From contig NZ_AOMO01000016.1 of NCBI RefSeq assembly GCF_000338875.1, positions 91,651 to 155,650 of the forward strand: DNA of 64,000 nt, given 5' to 3'. Position numbers and translations under genes: made by a program. Source of the stretch: Vibrio mimicus CAIM 602 (GTDB lineage: Bacteria > Pseudomonadota > Gammaproteobacteria > Enterobacterales > Vibrionaceae). The notes under the pieces are model-generated. The model was given only the letters and a program-made list of their open reading frames with translations. It did no database searches and was not told the DNA's origin. This document shows, piece after piece, positions 1 to 8,770 of this stretch; position 1 is the first letter of the stretch; the number at the start of each line of letters is the position of its first letter.

Positions 1-816
1 CTCAAAGGCACACTGATTGCCGTTCCCATCGTCAACGTTTTCGGCTTTATTCATAAATCACGTTACTTACCTGATCGGCGCGACTTGAACCGTTGTTTTC
101 CCGGTAGTGAAAGAGGCTCATTAGCTTCGCGCATGGCACACACCTTTTTCTCACAAGTTGCCCAGCGTTGTGACTACATTCTCGATCTGCATACAGGCGC
201 GATTCATCGAACCAACTTGCCACAAATCCGTGCAGATTTAAGCGGCAAAGAAACCCTGCGCATTGCACAAGCGTTTGCGACGCCTGTGATCATAGATTCC
301 CCACTAAGAGATGGTTCATTGCGCAGCGAAGCTGAAAAGCAACAGATTCCTGTATTAACTTATGAAGCGGGAGAAGCACTGCGTTTTGATCCTGTTGCAA
401 TTAATGCTGGGATTATCGGTATTAAGCGAGTCATGCAGGCGATTAAAATGCTCCGATCCAGTCGCAAAAAAACGCCAGCCTCAGTCATTGCGAAATCCAC
501 CAGTTGGCTACGTGCCGAAGCTGATGGCATTTTGCGTACACTCGTTTCCTTAGGGGATAAAGTTGAGAAGGGTCAAGTGTTGGCATATATCAACTCACCA
601 CTTGGAAAACTGGAAGTGGAAATTCGCGCTAACAAGAGTGGCATTGTCATTGGCCAACAAACACTTCCATTGGTTAACGAAGGTGATGCCGTATTCCACC
701 TAGCCTATTTCCATCAAGATGATGAAATCATTGAGCAAGTGGTGGGAGAATTCATCGAAGAGTTAACCGAAGCGGATTTAGAACCGTTAACAACAGGTCA
801 TATTGTTACTTTCTAA
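1..816 (+). CDS. Succinylglutamate desuccinylase/aspartoacylase-family protein, 3' part
   Basis: Open from the first base in frame 1, so the true start and the N-terminal zinc ligands lie upstream of the window; 271 codons are visible. The family (AstE/AspA, M14-like zinc hydrolases) removes acyl groups from amino acids or peptides. Seen here are the family-typical stretches RRDLNRCFPG (about residues 26-35 of the visible part) and ILDLHTGAIHR, whose histidine would be a third zinc ligand, plus YEAGE further on. The last ~100 residues (from ADGILRTLVSLGDKVEKG) look like a biotinyl/lipoyl-type barrel-sandwich hybrid, as in the longer bacterial members of this family. Substrate unknown. The gene is followed at once by a strong terminator. 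Family confident, exact function not. Confidence 0.85.
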   Translation, partial: LKGTLIAVPIVNVFGFIHKSRYLPDRRDLNRCFPGSERGSLASRMAHTFFSQVAQRCDYILDLHTGAIHRTNLPQIRADLSGKETLRIAQAFATPVIIDSPLRDGSLRSEAEKQQIPVLTYEAGEALRFDPVAINAGIIGIKRVMQAIKMLRSSRKKTPASVIAKSTSWLRAEADGILRTLVSLGDKVEKGQVLAYINSPLGKLEVEIRANKSGIVIGQQTLPLVNEGDAVFHLAYFHQDDEIIEQVVGEFIEELTEADLEPLTTGHIVTF

Positions 817-837
817 ACGCTGAATTTTCTGAATTGA

Positions 838-862
838 AAAAGCCCTCATAACGAGGGCTTTT
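838..862. terminator. Bidirectional rho-independent terminator
   Basis: A 10-bp perfect stem (AAAAGCCCTC / GAGGGCTTTT) with a 5-nt loop lies between two converging genes and has T-rich sequence on both sides. It can serve the AstE-like gene on + and the NSS transporter gene on -. Confidence 0.9.
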
Positions 863-891
863 ATTTATTCATTTATCTATATGAATATGGC

Positions 892-2247
892 TTAACCAAA
901 CGAAGCCCAGATAACCGTAGCCACCAAAATTGGGCAGACAAACTTCACATACCAAGGCCAGATTTTGCCAAATAGGCTCTGTTGCAGCTCAGGGAATCCC
1001 GCTTGTAGTTCTTTCATTTTGGCATCACGATGCCATACCCAACCACCAAACAGACAGAACATTAATGCTGCAGTAGGCTGCAAATACTGAGTCGCCAGCG
1101 TTGCTACCAAGCCAAATAAGGCTCCAAAGTTGTAAACAATCACCACGCTCACCAGCGCGATCAAGCCACCGAGTACCCAACTTGTTGGAGTACGACGAGT
1201 ATTAAAACGCTCACCCACTAAAGCCACTGGACATTCAAGCATTGAGATAGAAGAAGTTAACGCGGCAATGGTCAGCAATAGGAAAAAGACCATCGCAAAG
1301 ATCTGCCCCAGTATGCCTAAGCTATCAAACATCAGAGGTAAGACAGTAAACACTAAGGTATCCGAGCTCAATAAAGAGCCATCCTGAGCATAAATTTGTA
1401 CCCCTTTGTTCATCGCCACAAACATGGCTGGCAACACCACCAAACCAGCAATGAAAGCCACTGCGGTATCAACCAAAGTCACACTCATCGCCATTTTAGG
1501 CAGGTTCTCTTTCTTACTCAGATAAGAGCCGTAAATCAGCATTGAACAACCACCAATGGTTAAAGAGAAGAATCCCTGCCCCATGGCCGCTAATATCAGT
1601 TTGCGATCCCACACTTTTTCAAAATCAGGGATTAGATAATGCTTTAATCCGTCCAGTGCGCCTTGCTGAGTCATGATGTAAATAAACAGCACCGCAAACA
1701 GCACAAACAGTGCAGGCATCAGTCTGGTTGACCAACGCTCAATCCCTTTTTTTACGCCACCCTGCACGATCAAAATTGTTAGCACATAAAAAATTACTGT
1801 ACCGAACAGGTTACGTTCAACACTAAAACCTTTAAGCCAAGCACTGGCTGTTGCGAGACCAAACAGATCCGCCATCGCGCCTAACAGGAAACAGATAATC
1901 CAGCCACCGACAATGCTGTAAAAGGCCAGAACGGCACTCGGTACACTCAACCCAATCCAACCGACTAATCCGCCGATTTTCTTTGCAATTGGATTTGGTG
2001 TTAATGCACGCATACTATCGACAGGGTTTGCTTGCCCATAACGGCCGATCGCCATTTCAACCACCAACATGGGAAAAGCGACCACAAAAATTAATACCAG
2101 ATATACCAACAGAAATGCGCCACCACCATTGCTAGCCGCTTGGGTGGGGAAACCCCAGATGTTACCTAAACCAACGGCTGCTCCAGCAGCAGCGAGGATA
2201 AAACCAAGACGAGAACTGAAAGTCTCACGAGAATTTGTTTGTGCCAT
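892..2247 (-). CDS. NSS-family sodium-dependent transporter, likely tryptophan symporter
   Basis: A 451-residue polytopic inner-membrane protein of the neurotransmitter:sodium symporter (SNF) family, which imports amino acids with Na+. The N-terminus carries the family signature in the first helix (AAGAAVGLGNIWGFP, about residues 20-34), where the unwound TM1 binds Na+ and substrate. Roughly 11-12 hydrophobic segments follow and the length is normal for prokaryotic members. The ATG at 2247 is followed by a polar leader and then TM1. Known prokaryotic NSS proteins include the tryptophan transporter TnaT and the leucine transporter LeuT. The TrpR-like operator 27-40 nt upstream of the start makes tryptophan the best substrate guess (inference). 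Ends convergently at the shared terminator. Confidence 0.9.
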   Translation of the reverse strand: MAQTNSRETFSSRLGFILAAAGAAVGLGNIWGFPTQAASNGGGAFLLVYLVLIFVVAFPMLVVEMAIGRYGQANPVDSMRALTPNPIAKKIGGLVGWIGLSVPSAVLAFYSIVGGWIICFLLGAMADLFGLATASAWLKGFSVERNLFGTVIFYVLTILIVQGGVKKGIERWSTRLMPALFVLFAVLFIYIMTQQGALDGLKHYLIPDFEKVWDRKLILAAMGQGFFSLTIGGCSMLIYGSYLSKKENLPKMAMSVTLVDTAVAFIAGLVVLPAMFVAMNKGVQIYAQDGSLLSSDTLVFTVLPLMFDSLGILGQIFAMVFFLLLTIAALTSSISMLECPVALVGERFNTRRTPTSWVLGGLIALVSVVIVYNFGALFGLVATLATQYLQPTAALMFCLFGGWVWHRDAKMKELQAGFPELQQSLFGKIWPWYVKFVCPILVATVIWASFG

Positions 2248-2273
2248 TACGACGACTCATACGATACCAACAC

Positions 2274-2287
2274 ACTAGTTGACTAGT
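2274..2287. promoter_or_regulatory. TrpR operator-like palindrome
   Basis: ACTAGTTGACTAGT differs by one base from the 14-bp core of the E. coli trp operator (ACTAGTTAACTAGT), and the AC flank on the right also matches. It lies 27-40 nt upstream of the NSS transporter ATG on the minus strand, where the promoter or +1 region would be. On the minus strand a possible -35 TTGAGT and -10 TAATGT (17-bp spacing) sit just upstream of it. Confidence 0.75.
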
Positions 2288-2405
2288 ACATTAATACAAA
2301 GTGTCTAGCGACTCAATCATCAACAGAATCATTCGCTGAAAAATCGTACAAACACTGTGCTTTTATCGAGCCGAATCAAAATACCACTGGGGGAATGTTT
2401 AAATT

Positions 2406-3923
2406 TTAGGCAAAACTACGCACAACATATCGATTTCGACCACTTTCCTTCGCCTCATAAAGCGCCATATCCGCTTGATGGAATAGTGACAGATAAGCAT
2501 CCATACGTGGTGATATGGCATAAACACCACCAATACTCACGGTAAGATATTGGAAGTCAGAATCCTGTGGATTGGCAATGGCTAACTCGGCAACTTTGGT
2601 ATGTATCTGTTGGGCAAATTGTTCAGCATCCAATTCGCTATCTGAAGCAAGCACGACACAAAACTCTTCTCCACCAAATCGAGTGACAATTTTTTCCCCA
2701 TCAAACTCTATTGCTTGCAAAGCTTGCGCAACCGAGCATAAGGCTTCATCCCCCGCCAGATGGCCAAAGTTATCATTGAAGGGTTTGAAGTAATCAATAT
2801 CAATCAGGTACAACACCAAATAACGGCAAGGGCGATCACTCAAATAACCTTTAAGCTGCTTTTCTAAATAGCGGCGATTGGAAATCCGAGTCAGAGGATC
2901 ATGTTCTGACTGCCAACGGAGCACCTGCTGACTTTCATCAAGTTGAGTAACAATATGATTAATGGTGCTCGCAAACTCTTTCATTTCGGCAGAGATAAAA
3001 GTACTCGCATCAGGCATTTTTCCGCCTGAAGTTTTGAACTGCTGCAACACTTGATTCGCTGCCGTGATGGGTTTAATCAAAGTCACTACAACCCATAAAT
3101 TGACCACGTACATCACTGACGAAAAAAATAGCAGTGCTAGGATTTCATCACTGCGGATAAAAGGAGGATGCTTAACGTGATGATTAATCTTCAATAACAC
3201 ACTTGAGTTACCACTGTAATCTAGCTGTTTTAGGTAAGAAACATCCTGCTCATCTTTAGGTAGAGGTTCACTATTCGCACAAGTGAGTACATCAATATCA
3301 ACCCCCGTCGCTTGCTCTACCACCTTGGCAAATTGGGAACGCACTTTTTTTATAAAGATCAGATAACCTTGGTTGCAAGATGTCCCTTCACTGTTACATA
3401 CACGCGCAGTAGCTGCCAAATAGGGCTCCCCATCCACCACCATGTAGCGAACCGTAGTAGAAACCCCTTCAGTGCTTAAATGCTGTGCCTGATCCAAAAT
3501 CCCAGCGAAATCGGCCAGCAAGTGATCATAACTGACGCTTTGATCTGTTTCCGAATCATACTTTTTGCCCCATACGAGTTTCTTCATCGGATCAAAAATA
3601 AAAATCCCATCAAGAAATTGAGAGGTAAATGACAGATCGCCAATATTATTCTCGATAAATGCGTTATTGGGACTGGCAATAAAAGCTGCCATTTCATCCC
3701 AAGCTGCGTAATCTGCTAATGAAGCACCCATGGCTTTACGTTCTAGCGACACCATGGTTTCAACACGCTTCACTTCAGCTTGTTGCAACTGAAGTGCTTG
3801 TTCAACCTCACGGTCATGCGACCAGAAATATTTAAATGTCAGGTAAAACATCAAAAAGCCTACCACCACTGCCAACGCATTGAGCGTCGTCAGCGAGCGC
3901 AGACTAAAATTATTTAAATTCAT
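2406..3923 (-). CDS. Membrane-bound GGDEF diguanylate cyclase
   Basis: A 505-aa sensor cyclase that would make c-di-GMP from two GTP. The ATG at 3923 is preferred to the TTG 30 nt upstream because it begins directly before the first hydrophobic helix. Layout: TM1 at about 12-33; a periplasmic sensor of ~220 residues (CHASE4-like, containing cysteines in a ARVCNSEGTSCNQG stretch that could form a disulfide); TM2 at about 259-283; a short HAMP-like linker; GGDEF domain at about 345-505. The active-site motif is intact as GGEEF at residues 417-421. At the inhibitory I-site position I read DGEK, not RxxD, so product inhibition through that site is not expected. Probably the enzyme known as VC2285 in V. 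cholerae (by recall). Confidence 0.93.
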   Translation of the reverse strand: MNLNNFSLRSLTTLNALAVVVGFLMFYLTFKYFWSHDREVEQALQLQQAEVKRVETMVSLERKAMGASLADYAAWDEMAAFIASPNNAFIENNIGDLSFTSQFLDGIFIFDPMKKLVWGKKYDSETDQSVSYDHLLADFAGILDQAQHLSTEGVSTTVRYMVVDGEPYLAATARVCNSEGTSCNQGYLIFIKKVRSQFAKVVEQATGVDIDVLTCANSEPLPKDEQDVSYLKQLDYSGNSSVLLKINHHVKHPPFIRSDEILALLFFSSVMYVVNLWVVVTLIKPITAANQVLQQFKTSGGKMPDASTFISAEMKEFASTINHIVTQLDESQQVLRWQSEHDPLTRISNRRYLEKQLKGYLSDRPCRYLVLYLIDIDYFKPFNDNFGHLAGDEALCSVAQALQAIEFDGEKIVTRFGGEEFCVVLASDSELDAEQFAQQIHTKVAELAIANPQDSDFQYLTVSIGGVYAISPRMDAYLSLFHQADMALYEAKESGRNRYVVRSFA

Positions 3924-3960
3924 ATCACCGTCGTCATAACAAACCTTACCCAAAACAGAA

Positions 3961-3981
3961 AGAGTGTGAGATTCACACTCT
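3961..3981 (-). terminator. Rho-independent terminator after the yggN-like gene
   Basis: A perfect 9-bp stem (AGAGTGTGA / TCACACTCT) with a 3-nt loop, followed on the minus strand by TTCTGTTTT. It lies just below the YggN-like stop codon and above the GGDEF start, so it separates the two genes. Confidence 0.75.
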
Positions 3982-3987
3982 TATCAG

Positions 3988-4731
3988 TTAGATGGTGAAG
4001 ACTTGATAGCTCTTTAATTGAGGGATTTTTTTATGCAATTGCTGCTCTTGTTGAGTCATTTCGTGTAAAGCATCACACCACTCTTTCCCTTGTTTCTCAA
4101 AAGTTGATGTGTGTTCTTTGAGTTTGGCATCCAACTTAGTTTTTAAATCCGCCATATTTTTGCCAAGCTGGGTAAGGTTTACTCCCCCCTCTTGTTGCAT
4201 CTTAGTTGCCATTACATCAAACGCACTGGCGAAAAACTCTTGGGTCAACACTTCCTTGCCACGTGAAAACTCTTGTTGCCAACGATTTTGCATCGCTTCA
4301 AACGTCTCGGCAGGAACCACCAAATCACCATTTTTAAAATACTGTGCCTTGGCATTAGCAAAGAACGTCGCCATCGATTTTTTGACATTCTCAAAAGCTT
4401 GCGGAGCATCTAAAGAAACCGCTACATCATCGACCAATTGATTGGCTACCGTCAGGCTCTCATCTGCCCAACGCTGTGCTTTAGGCACCATATTCGTTAG
4501 CTGTTCACGATAACGACGTACAGCGGCTTGCTGGTCGGCCGTTAATGCTATTTTCTTTCCTTGGATATAAAGATTGTTTTGCTTATCAATCAACGCTTTG
4601 TCATTGCTCGCTCGCTGAATTTCAATACGTTGCGCATTAAGATGGACTTCATTTTGAATATCGACCTGACACTGTGCCGCCCAAGTCGATGAGCTCATCA
4701 AAACAGCTAAGGTTAAAACGGTCTTTTTCAT
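3988..4731 (-). CDS. YggN-like DUF2884 periplasmic protein
   Basis: 247 aa from the ATG at 4731, chosen because the protein then opens with a clean signal peptide (MKKTVLTLAVLMSSSTWAAQ, cleavage probably after AWA/AAQ) and an AGAG ribosome-binding site precedes it; the reading frame can be extended 9 codons further upstream. The mature protein is helix-rich and acidic, with two cysteines (one near the N-terminus of the mature chain, one in EWCDALHEM near the C-terminus) that might pair. It resembles E. coli YggN (DUF2884), whose function is unknown. Followed by its own terminator and separated from dinB by ~190 nt, so probably monocistronic. Confidence 0.8.
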   Translation of the reverse strand: MKKTVLTLAVLMSSSTWAAQCQVDIQNEVHLNAQRIEIQRASNDKALIDKQNNLYIQGKKIALTADQQAAVRRYREQLTNMVPKAQRWADESLTVANQLVDDVAVSLDAPQAFENVKKSMATFFANAKAQYFKNGDLVVPAETFEAMQNRWQQEFSRGKEVLTQEFFASAFDVMATKMQQEGGVNLTQLGKNMADLKTKLDAKLKEHTSTFEKQGKEWCDALHEMTQQEQQLHKKIPQLKSYQVFTI

Positions 4732-4924
4732 GTGGTTCTCTGGCTGATTTTTTGCCAACTATAATTAATCCCGATGAATGATACGCCAATAAATCGTCAA
4801 AAATTACTCTTTAATGACGATTATTGTTCGAACTATCATCTAAACTATCTTCGTAATGGGCTAAGACCATGAATTTATAAAGCCTTTAGCTCAAAAGAGG
4901 AATTTGGCCGAAATCGACTTGCTG

Positions 4925-5998
4925 CTATTCATTCGGAAACATGCTGAGTTGCTTCATTTGCAATTCAGGTTTTAGCATGACACTTAAGCCAAGTAAGCGA
5001 ATCTCTCGCCCATTTTGACGAGTCAACACTTGTTCTAATAGCTCATAAAAATAGTCCAATTCCAATGTAGGATGGACGTGCTCAATAGTGGTCAGCTGAA
5101 AGTCAGCAAACTTGACTTTAATGCCTTGTTTCGTGATGGCACGCTGTGGATGCGCTCGGCTCAAACGTGAATCCAGCTCTGGATAAAGTTTTTGCTTGAT
5201 CACTTGCCAACACTCTTCAAACGTCGTGATGTTTTGACTAAAGGTGTACTCAACCCCAACGGATTTACGCTCACGCTCAGTCACCACTTCCCGCTCATCG
5301 ACCCCGTGGCTCTTTTTCCATAGTGAAGCCCCTAAGCGACCAAATTGATGCAATATCTGGCGATAATCTGCGTTTTTCACATCAGCCCCGACATAGAGAC
5401 CAGCTTGATGGAGTTTTTCTAACGCAACTTTGCCCACTCCGGGGATTTTTTCCAACGGTAAGCTATCAACCATCTCCTGAACTTGCTCAGGTGTCACCAC
5501 ATATAAGCCATCCGGCTTATTAATATCAGAGGCCACTTTGGCAAGAAACTTGATGGGTGCAACACCAGCAGAAGCGGTTAAATTCAGCTCTTGCCATATA
5601 TCACGTCGAATCGCTTGAGCAATTAACGTGGCGCTACCTTGATAGGCGGTAGACTCCGTGACATCAAGATAAGCTTCATCTAGGGAAAGAGGCTCAATCA
5701 CCGAGGTGTAGCGCTGGAAAATGGCTTGGATTTGTCGCGAGACACTTTTATAGACCTGCATTCGCCCCGGCACGACATGCAGTTGCGGGCAAAGTTTTAA
5801 TGCTTGAGCCGTAGGCATAGCAGAGCGAACACCAAACTTTCGCGCTTGATAGTTGCATGTACTGATCACACCACGCTGCTTCTCATGTCCACCAACGGCG
5901 AGTGGAATATCACGATATGCAGGGTTATCCCGCATTTCGACTGCAGCAAAAAAGCAGTCCATATCGACATGGATGATTTTTCGAATTCTATCTTGCAT
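4925..5998 (-). CDS. dinB: DNA polymerase IV (DinB)
   Basis: A Y-family error-prone translesion polymerase of 357 aa from the ATG at 5998 (MQDRIRKIIHVDMDCFFAAV). Catalytic acidic residues are visible in HVDMDCFF (palm Asp) and SLDEAYLDV (Asp-Glu pair). A helix-hairpin-helix thumb region follows (KIPGVGKVALEKL), then the little-finger domain, and the protein ends with a beta-clamp-binding peptide QLSMF. Length is normal for the family. A frame-consistent ATG 12 nt upstream (MWWAM...) would lie inside the LexA box and is less likely. A LexA operator directly upstream places the gene in the SOS regulon, as in E. coli. Confidence 0.97.
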   Translation of the reverse strand: MQDRIRKIIHVDMDCFFAAVEMRDNPAYRDIPLAVGGHEKQRGVISTCNYQARKFGVRSAMPTAQALKLCPQLHVVPGRMQVYKSVSRQIQAIFQRYTSVIEPLSLDEAYLDVTESTAYQGSATLIAQAIRRDIWQELNLTASAGVAPIKFLAKVASDINKPDGLYVVTPEQVQEMVDSLPLEKIPGVGKVALEKLHQAGLYVGADVKNADYRQILHQFGRLGASLWKKSHGVDEREVVTERERKSVGVEYTFSQNITTFEECWQVIKQKLYPELDSRLSRAHPQRAITKQGIKVKFADFQLTTIEHVHPTLELDYFYELLEQVLTRQNGREIRLLGLSVMLKPELQMKQLSMFPNE

Positions 5999-6007
5999 AG
6001 CCCACCA

Positions 6008-6027
6008 CACTGTATACTTAAACAGTA
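6008..6027 (-). promoter_or_regulatory. LexA box of dinB
   Basis: CTGT (6010-6013), eight A/T-rich bases, then ACAG (6022-6025), flanked on the right by TA: an exact CTGT-N8-ACAG SOS box. Its nearest base is 12 nt upstream of the dinB ATG, so bound LexA would cover the promoter or transcription start. Confidence 0.93.
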
Positions 6028-6064
6028 TAGTAATAAGCCATCTGCAAGGAAAGCTGAAAAAACA

Positions 6065-6088
6065 AAAAGCCCGCCGTAGCGAGCTTTT
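6065..6088 (-). terminator. Terminator after nqrM
   Basis: A hairpin AAAAGC(C)CGC / GCG(A)GCTTTT with a 4-nt loop and one internal mismatch. On the minus strand it is followed by TTGTTTTTT. It sits between the nqrM stop codon and the dinB promoter. Confidence 0.8.
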
Positions 6089-6106
6089 AACTTGAGTTTG
6101 AGTTGA

Positions 6107-6340
6107 TTACGCGATGCGATCTTTTTCCCAAGCCGCAAGGCGTTCTGCACGCGCTGCCGCCTTAGCTTCACGCTTTTTACGTGCATCGCAAGGCTCTGGG
6201 CAATTACAGACTTTTTCGATACCCACTGCACCTAAACCGCCACAGCTGCCTTTCACCACTTTACGTTGGAAAATATAACCGACAGCCATTGCTGCAATGA
6301 CGGCAAGAAAGAAGCCAAAAGTAATCAAAAATGTGCTCAT
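6107..6340 (-). CDS. nqrM: Na+-NQR maturation protein NqrM (DUF539)
   Basis: A small 77-aa membrane protein with one N-terminal transmembrane helix (about 4-25) followed by a cytoplasmic tail with four conserved cysteines (one in KGSCGG, three in VCNCPEPC). NqrM is required for assembly of active Na+-translocating NADH:quinone reductase and is proposed to deliver iron to the NqrD/NqrE site; the cysteines fit that role. It begins 16 nt downstream of the apbE stop, so the two maturation genes are probably co-transcribed. The C-terminus is a short, highly charged Arg/Lys/Ala helix. Confidence 0.95.
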   Translation of the reverse strand: MSTFLITFGFFLAVIAAMAVGYIFQRKVVKGSCGGLGAVGIEKVCNCPEPCDARKKREAKAAARAERLAAWEKDRIA

Positions 6341-6356
6341 CGTTTTATGCTCACTG

Positions 6357-7361
6357 TTACTGATTCAAAAATGGTTTAAAGCTGCTTGATGCGTATTCTT
6401 TAAAACCATCATCGGTTTTAACAATCATCAGCACTGGAATGTGATTGGCTTCAGCCACTGCCATCCCACGTTCTTCACCCATCACCATTAAACCGGTCGC
6501 TAAACCATCAGCGGTCATACATGATTTATCCAGCACAGTCACGGAAACCACACGGTTGTTGATCGGACGTCCAGTGATCGGGTCAATGATATGCGAGTAA
6601 CGTACGCCATCTTGCTCAAAGTAGTTACGGTAATCGCCGGATGTAGCAATAGCGTATTCACCCGGCTCAATGATCTCTTGGACGCTACGTTGATCGATAC
6701 TCGGCTTCTCAATCGCAATTCGCCACGCGACTCCATCACGGTTCAAACCTTTTAAACGGATCTCACCGCCGATTTCAACCATATAGTTCTCAATGCCTTG
6801 TGACTGGATGTAATCCGCCACAACATCGACGCCCCAGCCCTTCGCAATGGTAGACAGGTCAACGTACAGCTCAGGAATATCTTTGCTTAGTGTATTACCT
6901 TCCACCGTAAGATGCTCAATGCCTGTAATTGCACGGCGAGTATTCAGCTCTTCATCCGTCGGTACGATATCAGGGCGCGCTTCTGGACCAAACCCCCAAA
7001 GATTCACTAAAGGACCCACTGTCACATCCAGCGCTCCCTCAGTAAGACCGTTTAAACGGATCGCTTCTTTCACAACCGTCGCGGTTTGAGTCGAAACCGT
7101 AAACGGCTCCGCACTAGCGTGCTGGTTAAAACGGCTTAATTCAGAGTTTTGGCGGTAAGTCGACATCTGATCGTTGACTTCTTCCAACAGACGGTCGATT
7201 TCAGTTTGCAGAGTTTTGGAATCTGCAATACCCGGTTGCTGAATATATTTAATGTTATAAGAGGTCCCCATCGTTGGACCACTAATATGTACCTGCTCAA
7301 TCGGTTTTTCACAACCAGCTAGCAAGAGAAGAGAAGCTAATGCAACAAGCCAATGTCTCAC
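6357..7361 (-). CDS. apbE: FAD:protein FMN transferase ApbE (lipoprotein)
   Basis: A 334-aa lipoprotein: signal sequence MRHWLVALASLLLLAGC with lipobox LAGC, so the mature enzyme is lipid-anchored and faces the periplasm. ApbE hydrolyses FAD and attaches FMN through a phosphoester to Thr in [D/S]GA[T/S] motifs, here those of NqrB and NqrC just upstream. Seen are the family stretches SGPTMGTSY, YVDLSTIAKGWGVD, RYSHIIDPITGRPI (conserved His and Asp) and SCMTADGLATGLMV (Mg2+-binding region). Gene order nqrF-apbE-nqrM supports the assignment. A terminator-like hairpin separates it from nqrF, so it may have its own promoter. Confidence 0.96.
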   Translation of the reverse strand: MRHWLVALASLLLLAGCEKPIEQVHISGPTMGTSYNIKYIQQPGIADSKTLQTEIDRLLEEVNDQMSTYRQNSELSRFNQHASAEPFTVSTQTATVVKEAIRLNGLTEGALDVTVGPLVNLWGFGPEARPDIVPTDEELNTRRAITGIEHLTVEGNTLSKDIPELYVDLSTIAKGWGVDVVADYIQSQGIENYMVEIGGEIRLKGLNRDGVAWRIAIEKPSIDQRSVQEIIEPGEYAIATSGDYRNYFEQDGVRYSHIIDPITGRPINNRVVSVTVLDKSCMTADGLATGLMVMGEERGMAVAEANHIPVLMIVKTDDGFKEYASSSFKPFLNQ

Positions 7362-7474
7362 TTGTTTACTCCTTTGAGTTAAAAATTGATATGGGAAATA
7401 CCGATGTCACCGCACTCTATATGCAATGGGATCGACACTTTCGATATCCGATTTGCAAAAAACAATGGCTGACT

Positions 7475-7500
7475 CTAACGAGCCAGCCATCAGATGTAGT
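7475..7500 (-). terminator. Terminator at the end of the nqr operon
   Basis: A 7-bp stem (ATGGCTG / CAGCCAT) with a 12-nt loop, followed on the minus strand by TGTTTTTTG. It sits 11 nt below the nqrF stop codon and above apbE. Confidence 0.7.
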
Positions 7501-7510
7501 GAGTTATCGA

Positions 7511-8737
7511 TTAACCACCGAAGTCATCCAGTAGGATGTTTTCCTCTTCTACACCAAGGTTTTTCAGCATGTTGATCACTGCCGCGTTCATCATCGGAGG
7601 TCCACACATGTAGTACTCACAATCTTCTGGTGCTTCATGGTCACGCAGATAATTTTCGTACAACACGTTATGGATGAAGCCGGTGTAACCCGTCCAGTTA
7701 TCTTCTGGCTGAGGATCAGACAGTGCACAATGCCATACGAAGTTTTCATTCTCAGCCGCTAGGCCGTCGAAATCCTCAACGTAGAACATTTCACGCTTAG
7801 AACGCGCACCGTACCAGTAAGACATCTTACGCTTAGACTTCAGACGCTTCAGCTGGTCAAAGATATGCGAACGCATTGGCGCCATACCAGCACCACCACC
7901 GATAAATACCATTTCTGCATCGGTATCTTTCGCGAAGAACTCACCGAATGGACCAGAAATTGTACATTTATCACCGGCTTTCAGTGACCAGATGTAAGAA
8001 GACATTTGGCCTGGTGGTACGTTTGGATTATTTGGCGGCGGAGTCGCGATACGCACGTTCAGCATGATGATGCCAAACTCTTCTGGGTAGTTCGCCATAG
8101 AGTAAGCACGGATGATTGGCTCATCTACTTTAGACTCATAGCGGAACAGATTGAATTTGTCCCAGTCACCACGGTATTTCTCAGGTACATCGTAATCGGC
8201 GTACTTAACATGGTGCGCTGGCGCTTCAATCTGAATGTAACCACCCGCACGGAATGGTACTGACTCGCCGTCAGGAATCGCAAGTTTCAGCTCTTTGATG
8301 AAAGTAGCTTTGTTATCGTTAGAGATAACCGTACATTCCCACTTCTTCACACCAAAGATTTCTTCTGGCAGTTCCAGATCCATATCGGCTTTCACAGCCA
8401 CCTGACACGCCAAACGCTCACCTTCACGGGCTTCGCCTTTGCTGATGTGATCAAGTTCTGTAGGCAGAATATCACCGCCACCCGATTTGATTTTTACGCG
8501 GCATTGGCCACATGAGCCACCACCACCACAGGCAGAAGATACGAATACACCAGCGCCTGCCAATGCACTCAGCAGTTTACCACCCGGTTGGGTTACGATC
8601 GCTTTCTCAGGATCGCCATTGATTGAGATTGTAATGTCACCTGTTGGTACCAGCTTGGATTTGGCGAACAGAATCACCAGAACCAATGCCAGTATAATCA
8701 AGGTAAACATCACTACACCAAAAATAATAGTAGACAT
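7511..8737 (-). CDS. nqrF: Na+-NQR subunit F, NADH dehydrogenase with 2Fe-2S and FAD
   Basis: The 408-aa NADH-oxidising subunit. After a single N-terminal membrane helix (about 4-24) comes a ferredoxin-like domain whose ligands are visible as [10 protein letters not shown] plus LACQVAV (C70/C76/C79/C111 in V. cholerae numbering). A ferredoxin-NADP reductase module follows: FAD-binding RAYSMANYP and NADH-binding [14 protein letters not shown] and YMCGPPMM. Electrons pass from NADH to FAD, to the 2Fe-2S centre, then to the NqrD/E iron site. Last structural gene of the operon, 33 nt downstream of nqrE, and closed by a terminator. Confidence 0.98.
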   Translation of the reverse strand: MSTIIFGVVMFTLIILALVLVILFAKSKLVPTGDITISINGDPEKAIVTQPGGKLLSALAGAGVFVSSACGGGGSCGQCRVKIKSGGGDILPTELDHISKGEAREGERLACQVAVKADMDLELPEEIFGVKKWECTVISNDNKATFIKELKLAIPDGESVPFRAGGYIQIEAPAHHVKYADYDVPEKYRGDWDKFNLFRYESKVDEPIIRAYSMANYPEEFGIIMLNVRIATPPPNNPNVPPGQMSSYIWSLKAGDKCTISGPFGEFFAKDTDAEMVFIGGGAGMAPMRSHIFDQLKRLKSKRKMSYWYGARSKREMFYVEDFDGLAAENENFVWHCALSDPQPEDNWTGYTGFIHNVLYENYLRDHEAPEDCEYYMCGPPMMNAAVINMLKNLGVEEENILLDDFGG

Positions 8738-8770
8738 TAACTATTCCTTTATTGCTGCGGTTTACCCGAC

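Noticed and set aside
5866..6231. 121-codon minus-strand frame spanning the dinB start and the nqrM end
   Set aside because: Overlaps two well-supported genes in another frame and crosses the nqrM terminator and LexA box.
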